A DNA stretch of 64,000 nucleotides from Salinarimonas ramus (GTDB taxonomy: Bacteria; Pseudomonadota; Alphaproteobacteria; Rhizobiales; Beijerinckiaceae), in assembly GCF_014645695.1 (NCBI RefSeq), contig NZ_BMMF01000005.1, positions 49,797-113,796 on the forward strand, read 5' to 3'. The notes under the pieces were generated by a model, which saw nothing but the letters and a program-made list of their open reading frames with translations, ran no database searches and was not told the origin of the DNA. Both the position numbers and the translations under genes were made by a program. Shown piece by piece: positions 27,095 through 36,517 of the stretch. Positions within the stretch are counted from its first letter, which is position 1. Each line of letters begins with the position of its first letter.

Positions 27095-27201
27095 GTGCGC
27101 CTCCCGCTCCCGTTGATCCGAGATAGCGTGAGTCGCGCTCTCAAGGAAACCGAGGGTGTCGGTTATCCCCAATCTGTAATCGATCACATTTGCAGACGGC
27201 C

Positions 27202-29001
27202 TCAACCCTCGGCGGCCTCCGGCGCATCCGAGCGCTGCAGCCGCTCGAGCCGCGCATAGGCGCCGCCGGCGGCGACGAGCTCGGCGTGCCGGCCGCGCTC
27301 GACGATCCGGCCGGCCTCCATCACGACGATCTCGTCCGCGTCGCGCACCGTCGAGAGCCGATGCGCGACGACGAGCGTCGTGCGCCCGGCCATCAGGCGC
27401 CCCAGCGCGTCCTGGACGAGGCGCTCGGACTGGGCGTCGAGGGCCGAGGTCGGCTCGTCGAGGAGCAGGATCGGCGCGTCCTTGAGGAAGGCGCGCGCCA
27501 GGGCGACGCGCTGGCGCTCGCCCCCAGAGAGCCGCCCGCCGGCCGGGCCCACGCGCATGTCGTAGCCCTCCGGCAGCGCCACGATGAAGTCGTGCGCCGC
27601 CGCCGCGCGGGCGGCCGCGACGATCTCGTCCTCGCTCGCACCGGGACGGCCGAAGGCGATGTTGGCGCGGATCGTGTCGTCGAACAGCACCGCGTCCTGC
27701 GACACGACGGAGATGGCGTCGCGCAGGCTCTCGAGCGTCACCGTGCGCACGTCCTGCCCGTCGACGAGGACGCGGCCGTGCGTGGCGTCGTAGAGGCGCG
27801 CCACGAGGGCGACGAGGGTGGACTTGCCCGACCCCGAGCGCCCGACGAGGGCGGTCGTGCCGCCGGGGCGGACGACGAGGTCGATCCCCTCCAGCGCCGG
27901 CGCGTCCGCGCGGTAGCGGAAGCGCACGTCCTCGAAGCGCACCTCGCCTGCGCCCACCGCGAGCGGCACGGCGCCGGGAGCGCTCGCGATGAGCGGCCGC
28001 TCGTCGAGGAGCGCCCAGTGCCGGTGGAGCGCGGCGATGGCCTCCTGCACGATGGCGTTGAGGTTACCGAGCGCCCGGATCGGCTGCGCCGCCATGAGCA
28101 GCGCCGTGACGAAGCCGGTGAAGTCGCCGATCGTGGTCTCGCCACGCCCGATGCGCACGCCGATGAGCAGGAGCACGCCCGCCACCGCCGCGCCGCCGGC
28201 GATCTCGAGCAGCGGATCGAGCCGCGCGCGCTGCGTCGCCGCCTTGATCTTGAGGTCGCGCACCTGGTCGAAGGCGCCCCGCGCGCGGCCTTCGAGATAG
28301 GGCTCCATCCGGTAGGTCTTGGCGACGCGCACGCCCGCGAGGCTCTCGGTGACGAGCCCCGCCATGTCGCCGATCTGCTCCTGGGTCGCCGTCGACACGC
28401 GCCGCAGGCGCTTGCCGATGCGCGCGATGGGCGGCGCCACGAAGGGCGCGACCAGGACGGCGACGAGCGTCATCCACGGGTCGATGACGAGCATGGCGAC
28501 GACGAGCGCCGCGATGGTGGCGATGTCGCGGAAGAACACCGTGAAGATGCGTACCATCGCTTCGCGGATGTAGGTGAAGTCCGTCGTGAAGCGCTGGGTC
28601 AGGGAGGCGGGGCTCTCGCGCCCGAGCTGGGCGAGATCGAGCGAGAGCAGGCGCGCGTAGAGGGCGGCCTGCATGTCGGCCTCGATCCGCGCCACGGTGC
28701 GCTGCGTCAGCGCCGTCTGGCCGAAGAGCGCGAAGCCCTTGATCGAGGTGACGACGATGACGACGAGAGGCGCCCAGTAGATCAGGTCGAGGTCGCGCCG
28801 GTCGAAGGCGTCGAAGGCCTCGCGGATCAGGAGCGGGTAGAGCGCCGTGGCGCCGGCGCCCACCGCGATGAGGACGAGCACGAGAGCGAGCGTTCGCCGA
28901 TGCGCGCGCATCCGCTCGCGCCACAGGCGGCGCATGATCGGCCAGGTGTCCCCCGACAGGAGCTGGCGTTTTCTCGGCTTGCGTGTCGTCTCGTCGGCCA
29001 T
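27202..29001 (-). CDS. ABC exporter, MsbA/lipid-A type (fused TM-ATPase)
   Basis: Type I ABC exporter half-transporter of 599 residues: transmembrane domain with about six helices (residues about 30-330) and an ATP-binding domain. Walker A VGRSGSGKSTL (Lys about 393), Q-loop region, signature RLSGGERQRVALARAFL, Walker B ILLLDEPTSALD and the H-loop VVAHRLSTV are all present, so it should be active. It resembles MsbA/LptA-type lipid flippases or multidrug exporters; substrate not determinable. It is followed on the same strand by the DUF6916-like gene and preceded by the actR gene. Confidence 0.9.
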   Translation of the reverse strand: MADETTRKPRKRQLLSGDTWPIMRRLWRERMRAHRRTLALVLVLIAVGAGATALYPLLIREAFDAFDRRDLDLIYWAPLVVIVVTSIKGFALFGQTALTQRTVARIEADMQAALYARLLSLDLAQLGRESPASLTQRFTTDFTYIREAMVRIFTVFFRDIATIAALVVAMLVIDPWMTLVAVLVAPFVAPPIARIGKRLRRVSTATQEQIGDMAGLVTESLAGVRVAKTYRMEPYLEGRARGAFDQVRDLKIKAATQRARLDPLLEIAGGAAVAGVLLLIGVRIGRGETTIGDFTGFVTALLMAAQPIRALGNLNAIVQEAIAALHRHWALLDERPLIASAPGAVPLAVGAGEVRFEDVRFRYRADAPALEGIDLVVRPGGTTALVGRSGSGKSTLVALVARLYDATHGRVLVDGQDVRTVTLESLRDAISVVSQDAVLFDDTIRANIAFGRPGASEDEIVAAARAAAAHDFIVALPEGYDMRVGPAGGRLSGGERQRVALARAFLKDAPILLLDEPTSALDAQSERLVQDALGRLMAGRTTLVVAHRLSTVRDADEIVVMEAGRIVERGRHAELVAAGGAYARLERLQRSDAPEAAEG

Positions 29002-29100
29002 GAGCGTGCTGGCGCCTCCGGCGGGGCGTCTAGCACGGTTCGTGCGGGGTTGGCACGCCCTGCGCGGCGGATCGGCGTCCGAGCGCTTGCGCGCCCTTCG

Positions 29101-29667
29101 TCAGCGCGGCGCGCGCTTGGCGAGGATGCGCTGGAGCGTGCGCCGGTGCATGTTGAGGCGCCGCGCGGTCTCGGAGACGTTGCGCCCGCACAGCTCGTAG
29201 ACGCGCTGGATGTGCTCCCACCGCACCCGGTCGGCGGACATCGGGTTCTCCGGCGGGTCGGCGCGGGCGCCGGGCTCCGCGCGCAGGGCCGCATCGATCT
29301 CGTCCGCGTCGGCGGGCTTCGCCAGGTAGTCGAAGGCGCCGAGCTTCACCGCCGTCACGGCGGTGGCGATGTTGCCGTAGCCGGTGAGCACCACGCCGCG
29401 GGCGTCGGGGCGCTTCTCCTTGAGCCGCGTGATCACGTCGAGGCCGTTGCCGTCGCCCAGGCGCATGTCGATCACGGCGAAGGCCGGCGGGGCGCCGTCC
29501 ACGGCGGCGATACCGTCCGCCACGCTCTCGGCGACGCGCACGGCGTAGCCGCGTTGCTCCATGGCGCGGGCCAGCCGTGTCGAGAAGGGGCGATCGTCGT
29601 CCACGATCAGGAGCGACATGTCCCCCTGCGCCTGAATGGTGACCTCCGGGCTCTGCGCTTCGATCAT
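29101..29667 (-). CDS. actR: Response regulator of the ActR/RegA/PrrA family
   Basis: Global redox/acid response regulator. Receiver domain residues 17-130 with DDDRPFSTRL, phospho-acceptor Asp in FAVIDMRLGDGNG, Thr in VVLTGYGN and Lys in DYLAKPADADEID; a short linker then a Fis-type helix-turn-helix RVYELCGRNVSETARRLNMHRRTLQRIL, which is the near-invariant ActR/RegA DNA-binding end. The 188-residue length is family-like. The ATG 29665-29667 start gives this. Pairs with the actS gene about 200 bp upstream on the same strand. Confidence 0.95.
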   Translation of the reverse strand: MIEAQSPEVTIQAQGDMSLLIVDDDRPFSTRLARAMEQRGYAVRVAESVADGIAAVDGAPPAFAVIDMRLGDGNGLDVITRLKEKRPDARGVVLTGYGNIATAVTAVKLGAFDYLAKPADADEIDAALRAEPGARADPPENPMSADRVRWEHIQRVYELCGRNVSETARRLNMHRRTLQRILAKRAPR

Positions 29668-29874
29668 CGTGCTCGTACTCCTCGCTCGGCGGCGCGGGCG
29701 CTGCGGCCCGCGAGAGCCGCCTCGACCGAGGCCCGCACCCGAAGGGAAGTCCGGATGCGCGCCGGTCCGAGCGGCGTCCTGCCGTCGACACGTGATGTAG
29801 GACGCGCGAGAGCGCATTCCAGCGCAGGCGCGTCGATCACGTGTTCGTGATCGGATCGCGCTTGACCGCCCGGC

Positions 29875-31185
29875 TCAGCCGCCGGCCTCGAATTCCGCGC
29901 GCGACCACGCCACGCGGGCGATGGCGCCGACCTCCGGGGAGGGGCCGTTCGTCAGGCTCAGCTGCGCGCCGGTGCGCTCGATCAGCGTCTTGGCGATGAA
30001 CACGCCGAGCCCGTGGCCGGCGGCCTCCTCGTCGGGCCCGCGCTTGTCGTGGCCTCTCGTGGTGACGTAGGGCTCGCCGAGCCGCAGCAGCACGTCGGCG
30101 GGGAAGCCCGGCCCGTCGTCGCGGATCTCGATCCAGACCTGGCGCTCGTCCCAGCCGGCCTCGACGACGACCTCGTCCTCGGCGAAGTCGACCGCGTTGT
30201 CGAGGAGGTTGGTCAGCCCGTAGACGAGCCCGGCATTGCGCCGCCCCCGCGGCGGGGTGCCCTCGCCCGCGCGGGCGATGCGGATGCCCACGCCGATGCC
30301 GCGCATGGGGTCGACGAGCTCCTCCACGAGATGCATCAGCGTCATGCGCTCCAGGAACTCGCCGTCCGCCTCCTCGCCCCGCGAGGTCAGCTGGCCGAGG
30401 ATGGCGCGGCAGCGCTCCACCTGCTCGCGCAGGAGCGTCACGTCGTCGGCGACCTCGGCATCGTTCGCGAGGCGCTTCGACAGCTCCTTGGCGACGAGGG
30501 CGATGGTGGCGAGCGGCGTGCCGAGCTCGTGCGCCGCGGCCGCGGCGAGGCCGTCGATCTGGGAGAGGTGCTGCTCGCGGGCGAGGACGAGCTCCGTCGC
30601 CGCCAGCGCCTGGGCCAGCTGGCGCGCCTCCTCCGCCACGCGCCAGGCGTAGACGCCGATGAAGCCGGTCCCGAGCAGGATCGCCGCCCAGACGCCCAGG
30701 ATGTAGAGAAAGGGCAGGTCGAGCACCTCCCCGTCGCGCCACGGCAGGGGCTCGTGGAAGAAGCCGAGCAGCGTGGCGCAGGCGACGACCAGGAGCCCCA
30801 GGAGGAGCGTGCGCCTCGGCGTGAGCGCGGTCGCCGAGATCAGGACCGGCGCCAGGAAGAGCAGCGCGAAGGGGTTCTGCAGGCCGCCCGTGAGGAAGAG
30901 CAGCGCCGCGAGCTGAGCGATGTCGAAGGCCAGCAGGAAGGTCGCCGCGTCGTCCGAGAGCCGATGGCTCGCCGGGTAGCGCACCCGCAGCGCCAGGTTC
31001 AGCCAGGCCGACGCGGCGATGAGCACGAAGGAGGCGCCGAAGGGCAGATCGTGGCCGAGCCCGAACTGTACGCCCGACACCGCCGCGCTCTGGCCGATCA
31101 CCGCGAGCCAGCGCAGGCGCACGAGGGTGTCGAGGCGCAGGCGCCGCGCGCTTCCGGTCAGGCGTTGGGGCTCGATGGCGTTCAC
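29875..31185 (-). CDS. actS: Redox sensor histidine kinase ActS/RegB/PrrB
   Basis: Membrane kinase that senses redox state (quinone pool) and phosphorylates ActR. 436 residues: six membrane segments in the first 200 residues, the ubiquinone-linked loop GGLQNPFALLFLAPV, the H-box AAAHELGTPLATIAL and redox-type Cys in VERCRAILGQL, N-box GLTNLLDNAVDFAE and ATP lid DDGPGFP. All diagnostic RegB elements are preserved. Upstream of actR on the same strand with a 207-bp gap. Confidence 0.95.
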   Translation of the reverse strand: MNAIEPQRLTGSARRLRLDTLVRLRWLAVIGQSAAVSGVQFGLGHDLPFGASFVLIAASAWLNLALRVRYPASHRLSDDAATFLLAFDIAQLAALLFLTGGLQNPFALLFLAPVLISATALTPRRTLLLGLLVVACATLLGFFHEPLPWRDGEVLDLPFLYILGVWAAILLGTGFIGVYAWRVAEEARQLAQALAATELVLAREQHLSQIDGLAAAAAHELGTPLATIALVAKELSKRLANDAEVADDVTLLREQVERCRAILGQLTSRGEEADGEFLERMTLMHLVEELVDPMRGIGVGIRIARAGEGTPPRGRRNAGLVYGLTNLLDNAVDFAEDEVVVEAGWDERQVWIEIRDDGPGFPADVLLRLGEPYVTTRGHDKRGPDEEAAGHGLGVFIAKTLIERTGAQLSLTNGPSPEVGAIARVAWSRAEFEAGG

Positions 31186-31508
31186 GGGGTCCTCACGGCG
31201 ACTGAGATAGCGTGCGCGGGCCGATCCGAACAGGCCGCGCCGTCGCGAGGGTTTGTCGCCGAGGTCGGTGTCGCCCGTGCAACAGGTTCACGGCGATCCT
31301 CTCGCCTTCGACGGAAGGCGAGGTGTCTGTGCGCCGTGACGATGTGATAAGACGTTCTAGGTAGGAATCCGGTCGACCGATCGCCGCGTTGCCGTCAAGC
31401 TGTGGAACGGCAGGCGACCGTTCGGGTTCGCCACTAGACCCGGAGAGCGGAGCGCCGTCGGCGCGCCGCCGCCCGAGCCGGGCGTCGTTCGCGAAAGGTG
31501 GGCAGACG
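31186..31508. other. Divergent intergenic region actS / phaZ
   Basis: 323 bp without a gene. It contains one perfect 8-bp stem-loop (CTCGCCTT at 31301-31308 with AAGGCGAG at 31315-31322, 6-nt loop), no T-run after it. A moderately A+T-rich stretch (GATGTGATAAGACGTTCTAG near 31341-31360) may hold a promoter, but no convincing -35/-10 pair is seen. Confidence 0.5.
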
Positions 31509-32792
31509 ATGGACCTCGCTTACTTCTGGTACGAAGCCGGCCACATGATGCTCGCGCCGGCTCGCGCCGCGACCGACGCGACCCGCATCGCCTTCAAGAA
31601 TCCCGTCAATCCGCTGACGCACACGCCCTACGGCAAGACCATGGCGGCGACGTGCGAGCTGTTCGAGCGCGTCACGCGGCGCTACGGCAAGCCGGCCTTC
31701 CTGCTCGACACGACGATCGTCGACGGTGTCGAGACGCCGGTGACCGAGCGAGTCGTGTGGGAGCGGCCCTTCTGCCGGCTCCTGCATTTCGACCGCAAGA
31801 TCGCCGACAACTCGCGGGCGCAGGACCCCAAGGTGCTCATGGTGGCGCCGATGTCGGGCCATTACGCCACGCTCCTGCGCGGCACGGTCGAGGCCTTCCT
31901 GCCGAATCACGAGGTCTACATCACCGACTGGGCGGACGCCCGCGAGGTGCCCCTCGTCGAGGGCGCGTTCGACCTCGACACCTACATCGACTACGTCATC
32001 TCGATGTGCCGCATGCTCGGCCCCGACGTGCACGTCATGGCCGTGTGCCAGCCGGCGGTGCCGGTGCTGGCCGCGATCTCGCTGATGGAGGACGCCGACG
32101 AGCCCTGCGTGCCGCGCTCGATGACGCTGATGGGCGGGCCGATCGACACGCGCCGCTCGCCCACCGCCGTGAACCTCGTCGCGCAGGAGCGCGGCACGGA
32201 CTGGTTCCGCCGCAACTGCATCGTCAAGGTGCCGCCGCCGAACCTCGGCTTCTGGCGCGACGTCTATCCCGGCTTCTACCAGCTGTCGGGCTTCATGGCG
32301 ATGAACCTCGACCGGCACATCACCGCCCATTGGGACATGTTCAACCACCTCGTCGAGGAAGACGGCGATTCCGCCGAGAAGCACCGCGAGTTCTACGACG
32401 AGTATCTCGCGGTGATGGACCTCACGGCGGAATTCTACCTCCAGACCGTCGAGACCGTGTTCGTCGAGCACGCGCTGCCCAAGGGCACGATGCTGCATCG
32501 CGGCCGGCGGGTCGACCCCACCGCCATCACGCGCTGCGCGATCATGGCGGTCGAGGGCGAGCGCGACGACATTTCCGGCGTCGGCCAGACGCTCGCCGCC
32601 CTCGAGCTCGCGCCGAACTTGCCCGACGAGAAGAAGCTCTACCATCTGCAGAAGCGCGTCGGGCATTACGGCGTGTTCAACGGCTCGCGCTTCCGCGCCG
32701 AGGTCGCGCCCGCCATCGCCGGCTTCATGCGCCGGCAGGACGCGCTCGCCGCCCCGCGCCGGCGCACGGCGCCCCGCGCCGTCGCGAGCTGA
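31509..32792 (+). CDS. phaZ: Intracellular polyhydroxyalkanoate depolymerase
   Basis: Mobilises stored polyhydroxybutyrate granules in the cytoplasm. 427 residues starting MDLAYFWYEAGHMM, the intracellular PhaZ type of Rhizobiales/Ralstonia with a Cys nucleophile: VMAVCQPAVPVLAAISLM around the active Cys, MTLMGGPIDTRRSPT, GFMAMNLDRH and the C-terminal LYHLQKRVGHYGVFNGSRF with the catalytic His. No signal peptide. ATG 31509 is chosen because everything upstream is Arg/Ser-rich and unlike the family. Confidence 0.95.
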   Translation: MDLAYFWYEAGHMMLAPARAATDATRIAFKNPVNPLTHTPYGKTMAATCELFERVTRRYGKPAFLLDTTIVDGVETPVTERVVWERPFCRLLHFDRKIADNSRAQDPKVLMVAPMSGHYATLLRGTVEAFLPNHEVYITDWADAREVPLVEGAFDLDTYIDYVISMCRMLGPDVHVMAVCQPAVPVLAAISLMEDADEPCVPRSMTLMGGPIDTRRSPTAVNLVAQERGTDWFRRNCIVKVPPPNLGFWRDVYPGFYQLSGFMAMNLDRHITAHWDMFNHLVEEDGDSAEKHREFYDEYLAVMDLTAEFYLQTVETVFVEHALPKGTMLHRGRRVDPTAITRCAIMAVEGERDDISGVGQTLAALELAPNLPDEKKLYHLQKRVGHYGVFNGSRFRAEVAPAIAGFMRRQDALAAPRRRTAPRAVAS

Positions 32793-32800
32793 CGCGCGGC

Positions 32801-33427
32801 ATGGAGGGAGATGCGGTCGTTCCGCCACCGGGCGCGCGCGTCGCGCCGGCGGCGGCACGCAATCGCGACCCGATCCTCGCGGTGCTGCGGCGCGTCCTGC
32901 CCGAGACGGGCGTCGTGCTGGAGGTGGCGAGCGGCACGGGCGAGCACGCGATCCACATGGCGCGCGCCCTCCCCGGCCTCGTCTGGCGGCCCAGCGACCC
33001 CGATCCGGACGCCCGCATCAGCATCGCCGCCTGGCGCGCCGAGGCGGGGCTCTCGAATCTGGACGAGCCGATGGCGCTCGATGCCGCATCGCCGACCTGG
33101 CCGGTGACGCGCGCCGACGCCGTCGTGTCCATCAACATGATCCACATCGCGCCGTGGGAAGCCGGTCTCGGCCTCCTCGCCGGCGCGGGGCGGCTCCTGC
33201 CGCCGGGCGGGCCGCTGGTGCTCTACGGGCCCTTCAACGTCGACGGGCGCTTCACCGCGCCCTCGAATGCGGAGTTCGACGCCTCGCTCAAGGCGCGCGA
33301 TCCGCGCTGGGGCATCCGCGACGTGGCGGACGTTGCCGCGGCGGCGCAGGCCGAGGGGCTGGTGCTCGCGGAACGCATCGACATGCCCGCGAACAACATG
33401 ATCCTCGTCTTGCGCCGCACGCGCTGA
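32801..33427 (+). CDS. DUF938-family SAM-dependent methyltransferase
   Basis: 208-residue Rossmann methyltransferase-like protein: NRDPILAVLRRVLPETGVVLEVASGTGEHAIHMA as the SAM loop, WRPSDPDP, MALDAAS, SINMIHIAPWEAGLGLLAGA, VLYGPFNVDGRFTAPSNAEFDASLK and DMPANNMILVLRR at the end, all of the DUF938 type. The acceptor is unknown. It begins 8 bp after the phaZ stop, probably co-transcribed. ATG 32801 lacks a clear SD; ATG 32811 is out of frame. Confidence 0.88.
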   Translation: MEGDAVVPPPGARVAPAAARNRDPILAVLRRVLPETGVVLEVASGTGEHAIHMARALPGLVWRPSDPDPDARISIAAWRAEAGLSNLDEPMALDAASPTWPVTRADAVVSINMIHIAPWEAGLGLLAGAGRLLPPGGPLVLYGPFNVDGRFTAPSNAEFDASLKARDPRWGIRDVADVAAAAQAEGLVLAERIDMPANNMILVLRRTR

Positions 33428-33434
33428 GCCTTCG

Positions 33435-33656
33435 TCAGTTCGGGTTCGCGGTGGGCGCCGGGTTGACCTCGTTCGCCGGGGAGTTGACGGCCGGCGTCTC
33501 GCTCGGCGTGTCCATGTCGGGAGACGTGTCCCAGACCCAGCCCACGAAGACGAGGAAGGCGAGCGTCGCCAGCGCCATCGATATGACCAGGATCGCGAGG
33601 ACGGGCCGGCCGCGCCAGCCCTGGCGCGCGCTCACGTCGTCGACTTTGCGGTCCAT
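33435..33656 (-). CDS. Small single-span membrane protein
   Basis: 73 residues: polar N-terminus MDRKVDDVSARQGWRGRP, a membrane helix VLAILVISMALATLAFLVFVGWV, and a Pro/Asn/Thr-rich C-terminal tail (DTPSETPAVNSPANEVNP) probably in the periplasm. ATG 33654-33656 with AAAGGG 6-8 nt upstream is preferred to the GTG at 33680. Unknown function. Converges on the methyltransferase with a 7-bp gap. Confidence 0.6.
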   Translation of the reverse strand: MDRKVDDVSARQGWRGRPVLAILVISMALATLAFLVFVGWVWDTSPDMDTPSETPAVNSPANEVNPAPTANPN

Positions 33657-33779
33657 GATGTACCCTTTCGTGTCGTTCACGGCCGGACCGCGCCCATGGG
33701 CGCCGCGTCCGGGAAGATGCGGGACGAACGCGGGGGCAGGCTTCGCCGTTCCGCTCTGCTCCTGGCGGGAGCGTGCGTG

Positions 33780-35336
33780 TCACGGGGCTTCGGGCGGGGA
33801 TTTCCTCGGCCCGCCGGCCAGATCGGCGCGGGTCACGGCGCCCAGCGCGACGGCCGCCAGCGCGTAGAGCGCGCCGCCGCCGATGCAGGCGAGGGCGAGG
33901 GGAAGCGGCCGGCCGAGATCGATTCCTGCGCTCGCCGCGAGAACGAGCGCGCCCGCCATGATCGCGCTGGCGAGCGCAGCACGCCCCAGGCGGGCCACGA
34001 GGCGCGCGTCCGGCCGCCAGCCCTCGACGCGCATGGCGACGATGGCGAGCGCGCCGGCCTGGACGAGGAGCCCGGCGGCGACGCCGAGCCCGAGACCGAG
34101 CGGGCCGAGGGCGGGCGTGAGCAGGAAGCAGGCCGCGAGCGTCGCGGCGATCGCCGCCATCGTCGCGACGAGGCCCGGGCGGGCGCGCTCGCGGGCGAAG
34201 GCGCCCTGCTGGAGGATCTTCGCCGCCGCCGCCAGCGGCAGGCCGAGGGCGAGGCCCGCGAGGATCGCCGCCGTCGCCATCGCGTCGGCCTCTCCGAAGG
34301 CGCCGCGTACGAAGAGCACGCGCACGATGGGCTCGGCGAGGACGAGGAGCCCCGTCGCGGCGGGCAGAGCGAGGATCGCCGTCGCCTCGAGGGCCCGGTT
34401 CTGCGCCGCCGCGAAGCCGCCGGAATCCCCCGCGCGCACGCGGGTCGCGAGCCGCGGCAGCAGCACCGTCGTCGCCACGCTCGCCACGATGCCGAGCGGC
34501 AGCTGCACCAGGCGCTCCGCATAATAGAGCCGCGCGACGAGGCCCGGCGTGAAGGAGGCGGCCTGCGTCGCCGCGAGGAAGACGAGCTCGACGCTCGCCA
34601 CCGTGACGAGCGCCGGCCCGACGAGCGCGAGCGCGGTGCGCAGCTCCGGCCCGAGCCGCGGGAGGGCGAGGGTCACGGCCCCGATCCGTCGCGCGGCGAC
34701 GGCGACGATGGCGAGCTGAACGAAGCCCGCCAGCGCCACGCTCCCTGCGAGCGGGCGGGCGAGGAGCTCCGGGTCCGCCGTGAGGCGGGGCAGCAGCAGG
34801 AGCGAGGCGATCAGCACGAGGTTCGTCGCGAGCGGCGCGAGCGCGAGCGCCGCGACCCGCTCGCGCGCGGCGAGCATCGCGGCGAGAAGCCCCGCGCAGC
34901 CGAAGCCCACGATCCCCGGCAGCGCGAGCCGCGCGAGCTCGGTCGTGCGCGCCACGAGGGCGGCGTCGTCCGCGAAGCCGGCGGCGACGGCGAGGACGAG
35001 CGCGCCGGCGCCGATCATGGCGAGCGCGGTGGCGAGCGCGAGCAGCAGCGCGAGGCCGCTCAACGCCTCGCCGCCGAGCCGCGCCGCGGCACGCGCGCCG
35101 TCGCGCTCGAGAACGCGGCCGTAGAGCGGCGCGAAGCCCGCGGTCAGCGCGCCCTCCGCGAGCGCGCGGCGCGCGAGGTTCGGCAGGCGGAAGGCCACCA
35201 GGAACGCGTCCGCCACCGGCCCGGCCCCGAGCGTCGCCGCGACGAGCACGTCGCGCACGAAGCCGAGCACCCGCGAGGCGAGGGTCGCGAGGGAGACGAC
35301 GAGGGTCGCGGCGCGGGCGGACTCGGTGCGGGTCAC
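33780..35336 (-). CDS. murJ: Lipid II flippase MurJ (MviN)
   Basis: Flips undecaprenyl-PP-MurNAc-pentapeptide-GlcNAc across the inner membrane for peptidoglycan synthesis. 518 residues, about 14 hydrophobic helices; starts TLVVSLATLASRVLGFVRDVLVAATLGAG with the conserved Arg, then DAFLVAFRLPNLARRALAEGALTAGFAP (a MviN signature), RLYYAERLVQLPLG and VRVLFVRGAFGEADA. The GTG 35334-35336 is preceded by AAAGG; the longer open frame begins inside the adjacent dsbA-like gene. The protein is somewhat Ala/Arg-rich but all conserved parts are present. Confidence 0.94.
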   Translation of the reverse strand: MTRTESARAATLVVSLATLASRVLGFVRDVLVAATLGAGPVADAFLVAFRLPNLARRALAEGALTAGFAPLYGRVLERDGARAAARLGGEALSGLALLLALATALAMIGAGALVLAVAAGFADDAALVARTTELARLALPGIVGFGCAGLLAAMLAARERVAALALAPLATNLVLIASLLLLPRLTADPELLARPLAGSVALAGFVQLAIVAVAARRIGAVTLALPRLGPELRTALALVGPALVTVASVELVFLAATQAASFTPGLVARLYYAERLVQLPLGIVASVATTVLLPRLATRVRAGDSGGFAAAQNRALEATAILALPAATGLLVLAEPIVRVLFVRGAFGEADAMATAAILAGLALGLPLAAAAKILQQGAFARERARPGLVATMAAIAATLAACFLLTPALGPLGLGLGVAAGLLVQAGALAIVAMRVEGWRPDARLVARLGRAALASAIMAGALVLAASAGIDLGRPLPLALACIGGGALYALAAVALGAVTRADLAGGPRKSPPEAP

Positions 35337-35355
35337 GGCGGCGCCTTTCTCCTCG

Positions 35356-36003
35356 TCAGGCCCGCAGGTCGGCGACGATGCGGCTCTTCTCGGGAAGGTC
35401 GACATAGCCCTCCCACGCCCATGGGCCGACCAGGGTCGAGGGCGTCGCGTCGAAGCCGATCAGGCGCCCGGTGACGACGATGTCCTCCAGCGCCGGCGCG
35501 ATCCCCGGCAGCGCCGCCGCGCGCCCGACCGCGTCGACGTCGAGCCCGCGCTCCTCGGCGACGGCGAGGGCGCGCGCCCCGTCGACGAGCCCGCGCGCCG
35601 CGAAGAGCGCCGTGTGGAAGCCGCGATAGGCGTCCGGCCCCGCATGCGCCAGGACGCCGAGCGCGATGGCGGCGGCCTCCTGCGAGGCGTCCGACAGGAT
35701 CGGGTAGTTGGCGAGGAAGACGCCGACGCCCGGCATCGCGGCCAGGGCGTCGAGGTGCCCCGCCGACGCGCGGCACCAGGGGCAATTGTAGTCGAAGAAC
35801 TCGACGAAGATCACGTCGCCGGAAACGTCGCCGACGGGCACGAGCGCGGGGCGCGTGCGCGCCTGCTCGGCGAGCTCCCCGGGGATTCGGCGCGGCACCA
35901 CGGCCTCCTGCGCGTCGGCGCGCGAGGCGAACGAGGCGGCGAGCGGCGCGCCGAGGGCGGCCCCCGAGAGGAGGCCCGCGAGGGTGGCGCGACGGGTCGG
36001 CAT
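35356..36003 (-). CDS. DsbA-family thiol-disulfide oxidoreductase, periplasmic
   Basis: 215-residue protein with a twin-arginine-like N-terminus (MPTRRATLAGLLSGAALGAP then ASFASRADA), so probably exported folded, and a thioredoxin/DsbA fold with active site FFDYNCPWCRASAGHL. ANYPILSDASQEAAAIAL and ATPSTLVGPWAWEGYV (cis-Pro region TPS) follow. It could be an oxidase or a Cu-chaperone-like oxidoreductase; partner unknown. ATG 36001-36003 is chosen for the signal. 19 bp upstream of murJ. Confidence 0.88.
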   Translation of the reverse strand: MPTRRATLAGLLSGAALGAPLAASFASRADAQEAVVPRRIPGELAEQARTRPALVPVGDVSGDVIFVEFFDYNCPWCRASAGHLDALAAMPGVGVFLANYPILSDASQEAAAIALGVLAHAGPDAYRGFHTALFAARGLVDGARALAVAEERGLDVDAVGRAAALPGIAPALEDIVVTGRLIGFDATPSTLVGPWAWEGYVDLPEKSRIVADLRA

Positions 36004-36218
36004 GGGCGTCTCCAGGAGGCGATCGGCCGGCAGTCTTCCGGCGGGTGGGGCAGCTTGTCCAGCTCGCTCTTCCGCGCTCGCGATGGCGGCATCGTGGCGG
36101 GGCACGCGGAAGGAACTGAAGCGTGCATCGGCATTGACTCGCGAACCGTGCACGCTCATAGTCCTATAAACAAATCTAAACAGACGCGACTCTCGTTCAT
36201 CGGACGAAAGGACGGCCC

Positions 36219-36479
36219 ATGGCCGAGATCGTAGCTGTTCTGGCGTTTCCCGCGATCGTGCTCTCCCTGATGATCGTCGCCGCGCAGGCGCTGCGCCGGC
36301 ACGAGCGGCCCGGCACCGCGGACACCGCTCGCCGACGCCTGGTCCTCGACCTGGACGAGACCCGCGTCACCGTCGATCTCGACGCCGTCGGCGCGGACGA
36401 TCCGCGCGAGGTCGAGCGCGCCATCCGCGCCGCCCGGCGGAATGCGTCGGCGCGCCGGCCGACCCTCGCCGCGCGCTGA
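36219..36479 (+). CDS. Small membrane-anchored hypothetical protein
   Basis: 86 residues: an N-terminal transmembrane segment (EIVAVLAFPAIVLSLMIVAA) followed by a basic/acidic tail with VLDLDETRVTVDLDAVGADD and RAIRAARRNASARRP. AAAGGACGG precedes ATG 36219. No family recognised. It stands alone, divergent from the dsbA-like gene and converging on ruvA. Confidence 0.6.
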   Translation: MAEIVAVLAFPAIVLSLMIVAAQALRRHERPGTADTARRRLVLDLDETRVTVDLDAVGADDPREVERAIRAARRNASARRPTLAAR

Positions 36480-36517
36480 TCGGGCTCATAGGCGGCCTCG
36501 AAACCGCCGCGGCTTCC

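Noticed and set aside
27190-29850. 886-codon open frame opposite the ABC exporter and actR
   Set aside because: Runs across two genes, lacks a domain pattern; the minus strand is clearly coding.
33686-33712. GC-rich imperfect hairpin between murJ and a small gene
   Set aside because: Stem has mismatches and no T-run on either strand; not strong enough to call a terminator.
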